Positions 7,896 through 15,652 of a DNA stretch of 64,000 nucleotides are shown piece by piece. The position numbers and the translations under genes are program-made. This stretch comes from Clostridium ihumii AP5 (GTDB lineage: Bacteria; Bacillota; Clostridia; Clostridiales; Clostridiaceae), in the NCBI RefSeq assembly GCF_000612845.1, contig NZ_CCAT010000045.1:186001-250000 (forward strand), written 5' to 3'. Below the pieces are notes generated by a model, which saw nothing but the letters and a program-made list of their open reading frames with translations, ran no database searches and had not been told where the DNA came from. Every line of letters starts with the position of its first letter. Positions within the stretch are counted from its first letter, which is position 1.

Positions 7896-9245
7896 TTATA
7901 AACTCCAATAATTTATGTTGTTTTTAAGACATTCATCTTTATCTATAATACCTTTAACATCTATTAAAACTAGTTTTTTCTCTTCATTATTTATATCTAC
8001 TGCAACTTCATCTAACACTTGTTCTTTTTCATATAATTTTATTAAATCTTTAACTTCTAGATTTCTATATTCACTATGAGATACAGCAATTATTATTGCA
8101 TCAACATTTTTTATTTCTTTTAGATCTACTAAAGCTAAATTATAATACTTTTTCACTTCTTCTTTATCTGCATATGGATCAGTCACAATTACATCTATAT
8201 CATATTCTTTTAATTCACTAATGATATCTATAACCTTTGAATTTCTAGTATCAGGACAATCCTCTTTAAATGTCATTCCTAATACAGCTACTTTAGAACC
8301 TTTTATCCTTTTATCTGCTTTTATTAAGCTTTTAACTGTATTTTCCACTACAAACTTTGCCATACTATCATTTATTCTTCTTCCTGCTGAAATTACCTGA
8401 GATTCTATTCCTGCTTTTTTAGCACTATATATCAAATAGTATGGATCTACAGCTATGCAATGTCCGCCAACTAATCCTGGATTTAACTTTATAAAATTAA
8501 ACTTTGTAGATGCAGCATCTATTACAGCTTTAGTGTCTATATTCATTTTATTAAATATAATAGATAGCTCGTTCATAAATGCAATATTTATATCTCTTTG
8601 TGCATTTTCAATTGCTTTTGCAGCTTCTGCAACTTTTATACTTTTAGCTCTATAAACTCCAGCTTCTATTACAAGTTCATATACATTAGCTACATCATTT
8701 AAAGTTTCATCATCCATTCCTGAAACTACTTTCACTATTTTCTCCAATCTTTTTACTTTATCACCTGGGTTAATTCTTTCTGGAGAATATCCAATCTTAA
8801 AATCTACTCCACATTTTAATCCTGATTTTTCTTCTAATATTGGCACACATATATCTTCTGTAACTCCTGGGTATACAGTTGATTCATATACAACAATTGA
8901 TCCTTTAGTTAAATTTCTTCCTATTATCTCACTTGCTGATATTACAGGCGATAAATCTGGAGTATTATCATCTTTGATTGGTGTTGGTACTGATACTATA
9001 TGAAATTTGCATTCTTTCAGATCCTTTTCTTCACTAGTAAAATAAATAGTTGCTTTTTTTATTTTTTCTTCTCCAACCTCATTTGTTGGATCTATTCCTA
9101 ACTTATATTTATTTATCTTTTCAGAATTAACATCAAATCCCACAACTTTTACTTTTCTATCAAATGCTATTGCTAAAGGCAATCCTACATAACCTAATCC
9201 AACTACAGCAAGCTTTGTGTTTTGGTCTACTAGTTCACTTAACAT
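7896..9245 (-). CDS. UDP-N-acetyl-hexosamine/UDP-glucose 6-dehydrogenase family protein (TviB/WbpO-like)
   Basis: 449 residues from the ATG at 9245, preferred over the Met six codons upstream because GGGGGAAG precedes it. A Rossmann motif VGLGYVGLP near the N-terminus binds NAD; VSVPTP, YESTVYPG and SPERINPGD are family blocks. GLVGGHCIAVDPYYL holds the catalytic Cys (about 263). This oxidises C6 of a UDP-sugar to the uronate; the wording of the motifs is nearer to UDP-N-acetylgalactosamine/glucosamine dehydrogenases than to UDP-glucose enzymes. No other polysaccharide genes are nearby. Confidence 0.88.
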   Translation of the reverse strand: MLSELVDQNTKLAVVGLGYVGLPLAIAFDRKVKVVGFDVNSEKINKYKLGIDPTNEVGEEKIKKATIYFTSEEKDLKECKFHIVSVPTPIKDDNTPDLSPVISASEIIGRNLTKGSIVVYESTVYPGVTEDICVPILEEKSGLKCGVDFKIGYSPERINPGDKVKRLEKIVKVVSGMDDETLNDVANVYELVIEAGVYRAKSIKVAEAAKAIENAQRDINIAFMNELSIIFNKMNIDTKAVIDAASTKFNFIKLNPGLVGGHCIAVDPYYLIYSAKKAGIESQVISAGRRINDSMAKFVVENTVKSLIKADKRIKGSKVAVLGMTFKEDCPDTRNSKVIDIISELKEYDIDVIVTDPYADKEEVKKYYNLALVDLKEIKNVDAIIIAVSHSEYRNLEVKDLIKLYEKEQVLDEVAVDINNEEKKLVLIDVKGIIDKDECLKNNINYWSL

Positions 9246-9768
9246 ATTAATAACTTCCCCCATCTATAGTTAATATTATAGGAAAATATTTTAAATTTAA
9301 TATATTCACAAGCTAGTTTTAACTTAAAGATTGTTCAAATATTAAAATTATTTTTAAACACTATACTGACATCTATAACATTAACTTTTATATTATAAAA
9401 ATAAATTTATTGTAAATTAATTTTACTCTTCTTTCATAGTATTTTTTGTTGAATTATAGCTTTATCTTTGTAACATATCAGTTAACTTTTAATATATTCT
9501 TAACATCTGCAATCTATTACATATTTTTTAAATTAATTTTATAGTTTAATTATTAATTTCATGAAAATAATTTTAAAATTATTGTTCATTTTAAAATGTT
9601 TAACAGTTATTTTTCTTTTATGTCTAAAAGCTATAGCACCTTCATATTTGATGTTTTAACCTTAGCAGGCTTTAATTTTAATATTCACCTTCAATTTTCA
9701 ACTAAATTAATTAGAATTATTATTTGATACTTTAACAAATTCATTTTTCACCATGTAAACCTACTATA
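9246..9768. other. Intergenic region without a clear gene
   Basis: About 520 bases, extremely AT-rich. It should contain the promoter of the leftward dehydrogenase; TATAAT in minus-strand sense lies just upstream of its ribosome site. One plus-strand frame is open from 9557 to 9727 but has no ribosome site or known motif. Confidence 0.4.
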
Positions 9769-10230
9769 TCACTTCAATATTTCCTTCCACTCTAATGTAT
9801 TTTTATCTTTAAATATAAAATATTCATTAATACTTTTGTTAAACATAATATCTATCATTTTATCAAATCCATCTGCTAAATTTAATGAATGAATCTCATC
9901 ATAATTCACCCAAAAGACATCTCCCTCTTCTCCATCTTCAATTAAAGTTCCACTATAAAAGCTTGTTTTTAAAAGTACTACCATATACCTTTTATTTTTT
10001 TCATCTATATACCAGTCTTTTATACCACAAATCTCTAAATTATTAATATCAAGCCCTGTTTCTTCTTTAACTTCTCTTATAGCTGAATCAATTATTGATT
10101 CTCCCTTTTCTACATGCCCCCCCGGAAATGCAATTCCTGTCCAGCCACCCTTAACTCTATTTTGAACAAGCACTTTATTATCCTTTTCATTTACTATCAT
10201 AACCATATTGGTTAATTCTAAATTTTCCAT
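9769..10230 (-). CDS. Nudix hydrolase
   Basis: 153 residues from the Met at 10230, chosen because GGAG lies eight bases upstream; the Met nine codons earlier has no such site. The Nudix box GGHVEKGESIIDSAIREVKEETGL fits GX5EX7REUXEEXGU, so it hydrolyses a nucleoside-diphosphate-linked compound with a divalent metal. The layout recalls 8-oxo-dGTP diphosphatases (MutT/YtkD-like), but the substrate is not determined. Confidence 0.87.
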   Translation of the reverse strand: MENLELTNMVMIVNEKDNKVLVQNRVKGGWTGIAFPGGHVEKGESIIDSAIREVKEETGLDINNLEICGIKDWYIDEKNKRYMVVLLKTSFYSGTLIEDGEEGDVFWVNYDEIHSLNLADGFDKMIDIMFNKSINEYFIFKDKNTLEWKEILK

Positions 10231-10276
10231 AAAACCCACTCCTAAAATCTTTCTCATAAATTTAATTAATATATAT

Positions 10277-10320
10277 AATTATAAAAGGACTAAATTTTTC
10301 TATTTAGTCCTTTTATAATT
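10277..10320 (-). terminator. Terminator hairpin (probably bidirectional)
   Basis: A perfect 19-bp stem (10277-10295 with 10302-10320) with a 6-nt loop, just after the stop of the small broken membrane gene and just before the Nudix gene. Confidence 0.8.
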
Positions 10321-10323
10321 TAT

Positions 10324-10506
10324 TTATATTCCACTTTCCATATATCCTTTAACAAATCCTCTTGCAAAACTAGGAATTATATACACTAAGCATAATAAAA
10401 TTATCCCTATACCTATGTATTTATATGCTTTTTTACCTCTACTTTTTCATACCATTATAAAAAATATTGCTAAAACTAAACCTAATATTGTTATAATATC
10501 TCCCAT
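10324..10506 (-). pseudogene. Small membrane protein gene interrupted by one in-frame TGA
   Basis: The frame encodes a 60-residue protein: Met, a hydrophobic segment (ITILGLVLAIFFIMV), a basic loop KSRGKKAYKYIG, and a second hydrophobic segment. It has a good ribosome site (GGGAGA) and its own terminator. Codon 20 is TGA (10447-10449) where TGG would give Trp. All other signals are intact, so this is a recent nonsense mutation, a sequencing error, or less likely recoding. Function unknown; two short membrane helices. Confidence 0.7.
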
Positions 10507-10615
10507 GTAAATATCTCCCTTAGTTTTCTAATCTCTAACATTATAATATATATTGCTATATTTTTCAAAATTTTCTTTGTTTTGTATTGCTATTTATTCA
10601 CTAATGATATACGTC

Positions 10616-10653
10616 AAAAAACTCTTAGTAGCATTAAACTATTAAGAGTTTTT
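10616..10653 (-). terminator. Terminator of the GH25 lysozyme gene
   Basis: AAAAACTCTTAGTA (10616-10629) pairs, with one wobble, with TATTAAGAGTTTTT (10640-10653). The T run is present in both directions. Confidence 0.8.
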
Positions 10654-10672
10654 AAAGTTTTTATTTAAAATT

Positions 10673-11695
10673 CTAAACTAAACTAGCTGCATCTTTTAAA
10701 CTTGTATATCTATCTGAACCAGGTTTTCCACCTATAGTTATTATTTTATCCGCTTTTAATCCACTAGATTCAAAATCGCTTTTTTTCATCATAGGACATT
10801 GATTTTTTTGTGCTACATATATAGCTGCATTTGCATCCATATCACCAACATAAAGTACTATTGTTTTCATATCCACTGACTCCTTTCTACTATTATCCTT
10901 TCCAAACTCTGTTTTTATATAATTTGAACTTACATATCCCCCACTGTTTCCAAAATAAATTGAATACCAATTATCTACTTTTTTATCTATTTTTATAACT
11001 TGTCCATCGGTTAATGTTCCTATTATCTCTCCATCTGGTTTATTTCGAACATTTAATACATTAGCTGTAACAATTCCTTCATTTTTTTCAAGAGTTACCT
11101 CACCATTAAAAATTCCATTAGTAAATTCATCAAGATCACAATTTCCGCTTACACCTGAAACTTGTCCTTGATCACTATATTGAAATCCTACCCATGATGA
11201 CCAAATAGGATTATCTCCTGGAGTATTAACACCATAATGAGCTATCCAAACTGGATATTTTGAAAGTCTTGAATCTAAAGCTCCATTTGCAAAAGATGTG
11301 TAAGTGTATACTACAACATTTTTTCCTGTTAATCTTTTTACTTCTTCTAAAAATGTTATACATGCACTAGTTAGTGTACTTGCATCCATCCCACAATCCG
11401 ATTCTATATCTAATGCTAATAAACAATCTGAAACTTTATTTTTAATGCATTCTACAAACCATCGAGCCTCACCTATAGCATCTCCTCTAAAAAAGTGATA
11501 GAATCCAACTTTTAATCCTTGTCCCTTAGCATTACTATAATTTTGTTCTAGAGAAGTATCTTTATAGTTTATACCTTCACTAGCTTTCATATAAACTATT
11601 TTTATTCCTGAATTTTTCACTTGACTAAAATCTACATTTCCTTGCCAATTAGAAATATCTATGCCTTGGTAATTTGAGGAACTTCTACTTTGCAT
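10673..11695 (-). CDS. GH25 lysozyme with SH3 domain and C-terminal wall-binding-like domain
   Basis: 340 residues without a signal peptide, as in phage endolysins. The GH25 (Lyc/Cellosyl-type) domain spans about 5-195: GIDISNWQGNVDF, FYHFFRG, CLLALDIESD hold the catalytic acids. A bacterial SH3 domain follows (about 200-265, ANVLNVRNKPDGEIIG). The last 65 residues (VLYVGDMDANAAIYVAQ, KIITIGGKPGSDRYTSL) resemble cell-wall-binding repeat type 2, by eye only. AAGGAGG precedes the start. It cleaves peptidoglycan glycan strands. No phage genes are adjacent, though a lone holin lies at 28991-29323. Confidence 0.88.
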   Translation of the reverse strand: MQSRSSSNYQGIDISNWQGNVDFSQVKNSGIKIVYMKASEGINYKDTSLEQNYSNAKGQGLKVGFYHFFRGDAIGEARWFVECIKNKVSDCLLALDIESDCGMDASTLTSACITFLEEVKRLTGKNVVVYTYTSFANGALDSRLSKYPVWIAHYGVNTPGDNPIWSSWVGFQYSDQGQVSGVSGNCDLDEFTNGIFNGEVTLEKNEGIVTANVLNVRNKPDGEIIGTLTDGQVIKIDKKVDNWYSIYFGNSGGYVSSNYIKTEFGKDNSRKESVDMKTIVLYVGDMDANAAIYVAQKNQCPMMKKSDFESSGLKADKIITIGGKPGSDRYTSLKDAASLV

Positions 11696-12019
11696 ATCTT
11701 CTTCCTCCTTAAATTACATTTTAATAATTTTATATAAATCTTTATTATCTAAAGTGCATTTTAATATATTATTATTTTTACTACACTTTATTATATTATT
11801 TAATACAAATTAGTGACTCACATATATTTACAATATAACTTTTTCAAATATAAATTTTATAATAATCTTGTAAAAATGTACTAAATATAAAAGTTTTAAA
11901 TTCAATATGATTACGTTTTTAATAATGTTCTTAATATTTGTTTAAACATTTTAAATAAATTGAATTTAATGTAATTTTGTTGTAATATGACTTCATTACA
12001 GTATAGAAAGGATTTTGTC
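11696..12019. other. Divergent intergenic region
   Basis: About 320 bases between the lysozyme and a rightward membrane protein gene. It contains a weak inverted repeat (TAAAGTG 11750-11756 with CACTTTA 11784-11790). I see no gene. Confidence 0.35.
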
Positions 12020-12397
12020 ATGAATTTTTATAAAAATTTTATTTTAAATCTCTTTTTATTTATAATAACTATACTAATAGTGTTACTAAATATGCGTATA
12101 GAAATCATTTACCCTATATCATTGAGTTTTTCAAACTTTATTTTTCGTTTAATAATTTTATTAGTATTTTCATTTTGTCAGATACTATATATAAATAGAA
12201 CTACAAGCAACAAATTTGTTACTTATTACTTACTTGGACTTTTATTTCTAGAAATTATTTATATTAAAGACTCAACTAGAGCGGATATAAATTTTATAAT
12301 GCATTATGATGGCATAATATGTATATTTATATGTATAATTTTATTGTTTCTCCTCTTCCTTAATTTAAAGAAAATTCTTAATTATAATAAAAATTAG
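12020..12397 (+). CDS. Hypothetical integral membrane protein
   Basis: 125 residues with about four hydrophobic segments (ILNLFLFIITILIVLL, FIFRLIILLVFSFCQILY, YYLLGLLFLEIIYI, ICIFICIILLFLLFL). The ATG at 12020 is chosen because AAAGGA lies seven bases upstream; an in-frame ATG 33 bases earlier has no such site. No family recognised. Confidence 0.6.
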   Translation: MNFYKNFILNLFLFIITILIVLLNMRIEIIYPISLSFSNFIFRLIILLVFSFCQILYINRTTSNKFVTYYLLGLLFLEIIYIKDSTRADINFIMHYDGIICIFICIILLFLLFLNLKKILNYNKN

Positions 12398-12417
12398 TAT
12401 AGATTACAAATTCATAT

Positions 12418-12456
12418 AATCCCTCTAAAATAACATAATCTATTTTAAAGGGATTT
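12418..12456. terminator. Bidirectional terminator
   Basis: AATCCCTCTAAAATA (12418-12432) pairs imperfectly with TATTTTAAAGGGATT (12441-12455), between convergent genes. Confidence 0.75.
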
Positions 12457-12477
12457 ATTATCTTTAATAAAGTAAAT

Positions 12478-13902
12478 TTATAATAAGAATTCAAAAAATT
12501 TAGCATAAAGTGATGTAAATTCTAATGCTACTTTTTTTAATTTTCCTATTTCTCTCTTATCTATACTTTTCTGTGACACTTCATATTTTCCCTTTTTACC
12601 TACAATTAAACTTTTATCCATATATTTATTTACTACTTTTCTTAATTCATTATTTAATTCTTTACTATTTATGACTAACATTGTTTCTGTACTTAAATAT
12701 GCACTTCTTGGGTCTAAATTAAATGAACCTATTAAACTTATATCATCATCTATCATATATGTCTTTGCATGAATGGAATATTCTCCATGATATTCGTAAA
12801 TATTAGCACCTGATTTTACAATTTTATCTCTATAGTTTAAGTATCCTCCATATGCTGGTAAATTAGGTGTTGATGCTTCTGAATTAGTTAATACATCTAT
12901 CCTTACATTATTTTTGTTATTAAATATATCCTGCATACTTTTATCTCCCAAAACAATATATGGGCTTTGTATAAAAACCTTATTTTTTGCATTTTTTATA
13001 AGTTCTTTTACTTCATACAATATCCAAGGTTCCTTTTTAAATCTATTAACAGGATTATGAATAAGTGTTATTTTATTAGTTTCACATGTAATCTCTTTCC
13101 AATTTATATTTGACTCAAAATATTTTCCATATTTTCTTTTTATAAAAGCTATATTTTCTTTTAATTCAATGTTTCTATGTTGCCCATCATTTACTTGCTT
13201 CTTTGATAACCATTTTACATACGGTTTACTATAGTTTCCATTAAAATTGTCATTAAAATATTGTGAAACCTGAGGCAATACACTATCTTTACTTGTTTTA
13301 TCACTATTATAAACAAGTACATCTCTATCATAGGTAATTTCTCCATCATAATTTTCAGGTCCCCAAAACCTATCCCCTATATTTCTTCCTCCAAGTATAA
13401 CAATTTCATTATCTGAAATAATATATTTTTCATGTAGTCTATTATTTATACGCCAAGGCATAAATATTTTCAGTGGTTCATACTTTTTAACTTCAATATT
13501 AGGATGATTACAAAGTGCATATATACTTGCATCATTTTTATATTTTATCGTTGTTGTCATTCCATCTAATAATATTCTTATATGTACTCCTCTATCTGCG
13601 GCATCTAATATAAGACCTATAAATGCTTCTGTTGACCCATCATTTTCTATAGCATAATACGCTATATCTAAAGTTTCATTTGTGTTTGCTATTACATTTA
13701 TTCTTGTTAATGCTGCATCTTTAGGTGAATCTACTACTAATGCTCTATCTGGTCCAACATTATTTGAATAAAATCTTTCTACATTATAAGTATTTTTATA
13801 TTCTTCACTAACTTCTTTGCTAAAATCAAAAATTAATACTCCAAATACAAGAAAATAACATAATATCATAAGTAATATCCATTTAATTGAATGTTTAATC
13901 AT
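12478..13902 (-). CDS. Phospholipase D family protein, membrane-anchored
   Basis: 474 residues from the ATG at 13902 (GAGGTG nine bases upstream; the alternative GTG four codons earlier overlaps that site). One N-terminal membrane helix (IKWILLMILCYFLVFGVLIF) is followed by two HKD motifs, HEKYIISD (His about 157) and HAKTYMID (His about 378), each with a downstream GG/GS-N element. Two HKD halves make one phosphodiesterase or phosphatidyltransferase site. Cardiolipin-synthase-like activity is possible, but the single anchor and divergent order also fit other PLD-family proteins. Confidence 0.85.
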   Translation of the reverse strand: MIKHSIKWILLMILCYFLVFGVLIFDFSKEVSEEYKNTYNVERFYSNNVGPDRALVVDSPKDAALTRINVIANTNETLDIAYYAIENDGSTEAFIGLILDAADRGVHIRILLDGMTTTIKYKNDASIYALCNHPNIEVKKYEPLKIFMPWRINNRLHEKYIISDNEIVILGGRNIGDRFWGPENYDGEITYDRDVLVYNSDKTSKDSVLPQVSQYFNDNFNGNYSKPYVKWLSKKQVNDGQHRNIELKENIAFIKRKYGKYFESNINWKEITCETNKITLIHNPVNRFKKEPWILYEVKELIKNAKNKVFIQSPYIVLGDKSMQDIFNNKNNVRIDVLTNSEASTPNLPAYGGYLNYRDKIVKSGANIYEYHGEYSIHAKTYMIDDDISLIGSFNLDPRSAYLSTETMLVINSKELNNELRKVVNKYMDKSLIVGKKGKYEVSQKSIDKREIGKLKKVALEFTSLYAKFFEFLL

Positions 13903-14157
13903 ATAAATATTCACCTCAATTTAACTATGCTCTAATCACTAACTTAAATCTTTATATAAGTTATTATTTACCATAATATATGCTAATTAATATTTAAGTT
14001 TACTTTATATGTACTAATTATTATAAATTTAATAATTTCATATAATATAAATTTTCAACTTCCCTTTAATTTAATAAATTCTTAATCTTTTCTAAAATTC
14101 CCCTTAATTTTAGAATGTTAAAATTAATTTACTTATTATTTAAGGATGGTGAATTTC

Positions 14158-15147
14158 ATGAAAAAATATTTCAAAAAAATTGTTGTTAATTCTTTTATTC
14201 TCTTACTTTCTGTTATTTTCCTATGTTATATAAACAATAAAATACAACTAAAAAAAGAATCAACTATATTACAACCTATTGGCAAATTAGTAAAAATAAA
14301 CAAGAAAACTATTCATGTTTATGCTGAGGGTGAAGGCAATCTTACATGTGTTTTTATGTCTGGTTTAGGCAATACCGCATCTATAATAGATATGAAACCT
14401 CTTTATAAAAATTTATCTAATGATTATAGAATCGCACTTGTTGATAAATTAGGCTATGGCTTTAGTGCCACATCAAGTGATCCAAGAAATCTTGATACAA
14501 TTATATATGAAACTAGGAATGCATTAAATTTAGCAGGTGAAAAACCACCTTATGTGTTATTTCCTCATTCAATATCTGGTATTGAGGCAATTTACTGGGC
14601 ACAAAAGTATCCTAAAGAAATTAAAGGAATAATTGGACTTGACATTGGTTTTCCTGAAGCATATGTTTCTCAAGGTATTAAATCTTCAGAAATATTATTA
14701 ATAAAATTACAATCATTACTTGTAAAACTCGGTGTTCATAGATTGGTTCCATCTATTACTTTTGATTGCAATGTTCTAAATTCAAATTTGATATCTGATA
14801 ATGATAAAAAAATATATAAAGCTTTAACATATAAAAATTTGCTTTCTAATAACGTTGTCAATGAATTTAGTTCAGCAATATCAAACTCTAAAAAATCACT
14901 TAACTTAAAATTACCAACTAAAACTCCTATATGTATTTTTCTTGCTGTTCCATTAACTGAAAAAGAACGAATAGAAAAATCTAATTTGATAAGTAGCCGT
15001 GTAGACTATTATAAAAATTATTTATCAAAATTTGAACATAGTAAACTAATTACTTCTCCTGGCAAACATTCAATATATTTATATACACCTGAAATCATTG
15101 CAAATGAAAGCAAAAAATTTTTAGATGAAATTTATAATATTAGTTAA
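14158..15147 (+). CDS. Alpha/beta hydrolase, membrane-anchored
   Basis: 329 residues. The ATG at 14158 is preferred because GGATGGTG precedes it. The N-terminus (VVNSFILLLSVIFLCYI) is a signal anchor, so the enzyme faces outward. The oxyanion region MSGLGNTAS, the nucleophile elbow PHSISG (Ser about 138) and a late His in GKHSIY form the expected triad, with an Asp on the strand between. The substrate is unknown. Downstream lies the hflX leader. Confidence 0.8.
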   Translation: MKKYFKKIVVNSFILLLSVIFLCYINNKIQLKKESTILQPIGKLVKINKKTIHVYAEGEGNLTCVFMSGLGNTASIIDMKPLYKNLSNDYRIALVDKLGYGFSATSSDPRNLDTIIYETRNALNLAGEKPPYVLFPHSISGIEAIYWAQKYPKEIKGIIGLDIGFPEAYVSQGIKSSEILLIKLQSLLVKLGVHRLVPSITFDCNVLNSNLISDNDKKIYKALTYKNLLSNNVVNEFSSAISNSKKSLNLKLPTKTPICIFLAVPLTEKERIEKSNLISSRVDYYKNYLSKFEHSKLITSPGKHSIYLYTPEIIANESKKFLDEIYNIS

Positions 15148-15179
15148 CAAAATATTCTTAATATTTTCATGGAATATTT

Positions 15180-15208
15180 TTACTTTTTGTTTTCTTATAT
15201 GATATAAT
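15180..15208 (+). promoter_or_regulatory. Predicted promoter of the hflX leader
   Basis: TTACTT (15180-15185), 17-nt spacer, TATAAT (15203-15208). This gives a leader of about 440 nt before hflX. Confidence 0.55.
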
Positions 15209-15259
15209 AAATTTATCAAATGTATAAAAAATATATTAGTTTTGAAAGGAGACTTAATA

Positions 15260-15343
15260 ATGTTAATTAATAATAATAGAATTAAAAACTATTCAAATAA
15301 TAAAATATTTAGTCTACCGTCAAAAGCTAATATTATAAATTAA
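15260..15343 (+). CDS. Upstream ORF (27-codon leader peptide) of hflX
   Basis: ATG at 15260 is preceded by AAAGGAGA at ideal spacing, a strong start for such a short frame. The peptide is 27 residues, rich in Asn, Lys and Ile, and ends in NIIN. Codons 18-22 (15311-15325) are complementary to the left arm of the terminator just downstream, so ribosome position on this frame should decide which RNA hairpin forms. It is best read as a regulatory leader peptide rather than a functional protein. Confidence 0.7.
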   Translation: MLINNNRIKNYSNNKIFSLPSKANIIN

Positions 15344-15408
15344 ACATAATAATATTTAGTTTATTAAATTTGTGAATTTTGACCGTAGGCTTAGCACCTG
15401 CGGTTTTT
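15311..15408 (+). promoter_or_regulatory. Putative transcription attenuator (antiterminator/terminator) of hflX
   Basis: Arm 1 (15311-15325, in the leader ORF) can pair over 15 nt, with one mismatch and one G-U, with arm 2 (15377-15391). Arm 2 also forms the left side of an intrinsic terminator: ACCGTAGG (15382-15389) pairs with CCTGCGGT (15397-15404), followed by T5. The two helices exclude each other. A ribosome halted early in the leader ORF leaves arm 1 free and should prevent termination; one that reads through should favour it. Known hflX-type resistance genes in Listeria are controlled by attenuation, which supports this reading. Confidence 0.65.
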
Positions 15409-15510
15409 AATTTTAGAAATTAAATTTATAATTAAGTTTATTTTTATTTCATATAAACTTACTCTATAAATTTAATTAAATTATTAACATTTTAAATAGC
15501 TAATATTTTA

Positions 15511-15561
15511 GCCGCAAAGTGTATTGCTTTATTGCAATATGGTTTTGCGGCTTTTATTTTT
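15511..15561 (+). terminator. Second terminator in the hflX leader
   Basis: GCCGCAAAG (15511-15519) pairs with TTTTGCGGC (15543-15551), with an inner TATTGC/GCAATA helix, followed by TTTTATTTTTT. Strong intrinsic terminator about 90 bases before hflX. Confidence 0.8.
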
Positions 15562-15586
15562 TATAAAATGTAGGAGGATCATTAGA

Positions 15587-15607
15587 ATGAGCTTAAAAAT
15601 TTTATAA
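15587..15607 (+). CDS. Second upstream ORF (MSLKIL) before hflX
   Basis: A six-codon frame with a perfect AGGAGG (15572-15577) nine bases before ATG. It lies between the second terminator and hflX. The AT-rich stem TATAAAAT (15562-15569) / ATTTTATA (15599-15606) encloses its ribosome site. It may be a second ribosome-sensing element; the short length makes this uncertain. Confidence 0.4.
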   Translation: MSLKIL

Positions 15608-15652
15608 ATATACTAATTTCTTAAACTTTTATTTTGAAACGGAGGATTTTAT

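Noticed and set aside
9557-9727. Plus-strand frame open for 56 codons with a 43-codon ATG part
   Set aside because: No ribosome binding site, no recognised motif, and open frames of this size occur by chance in such AT-rich sequence.
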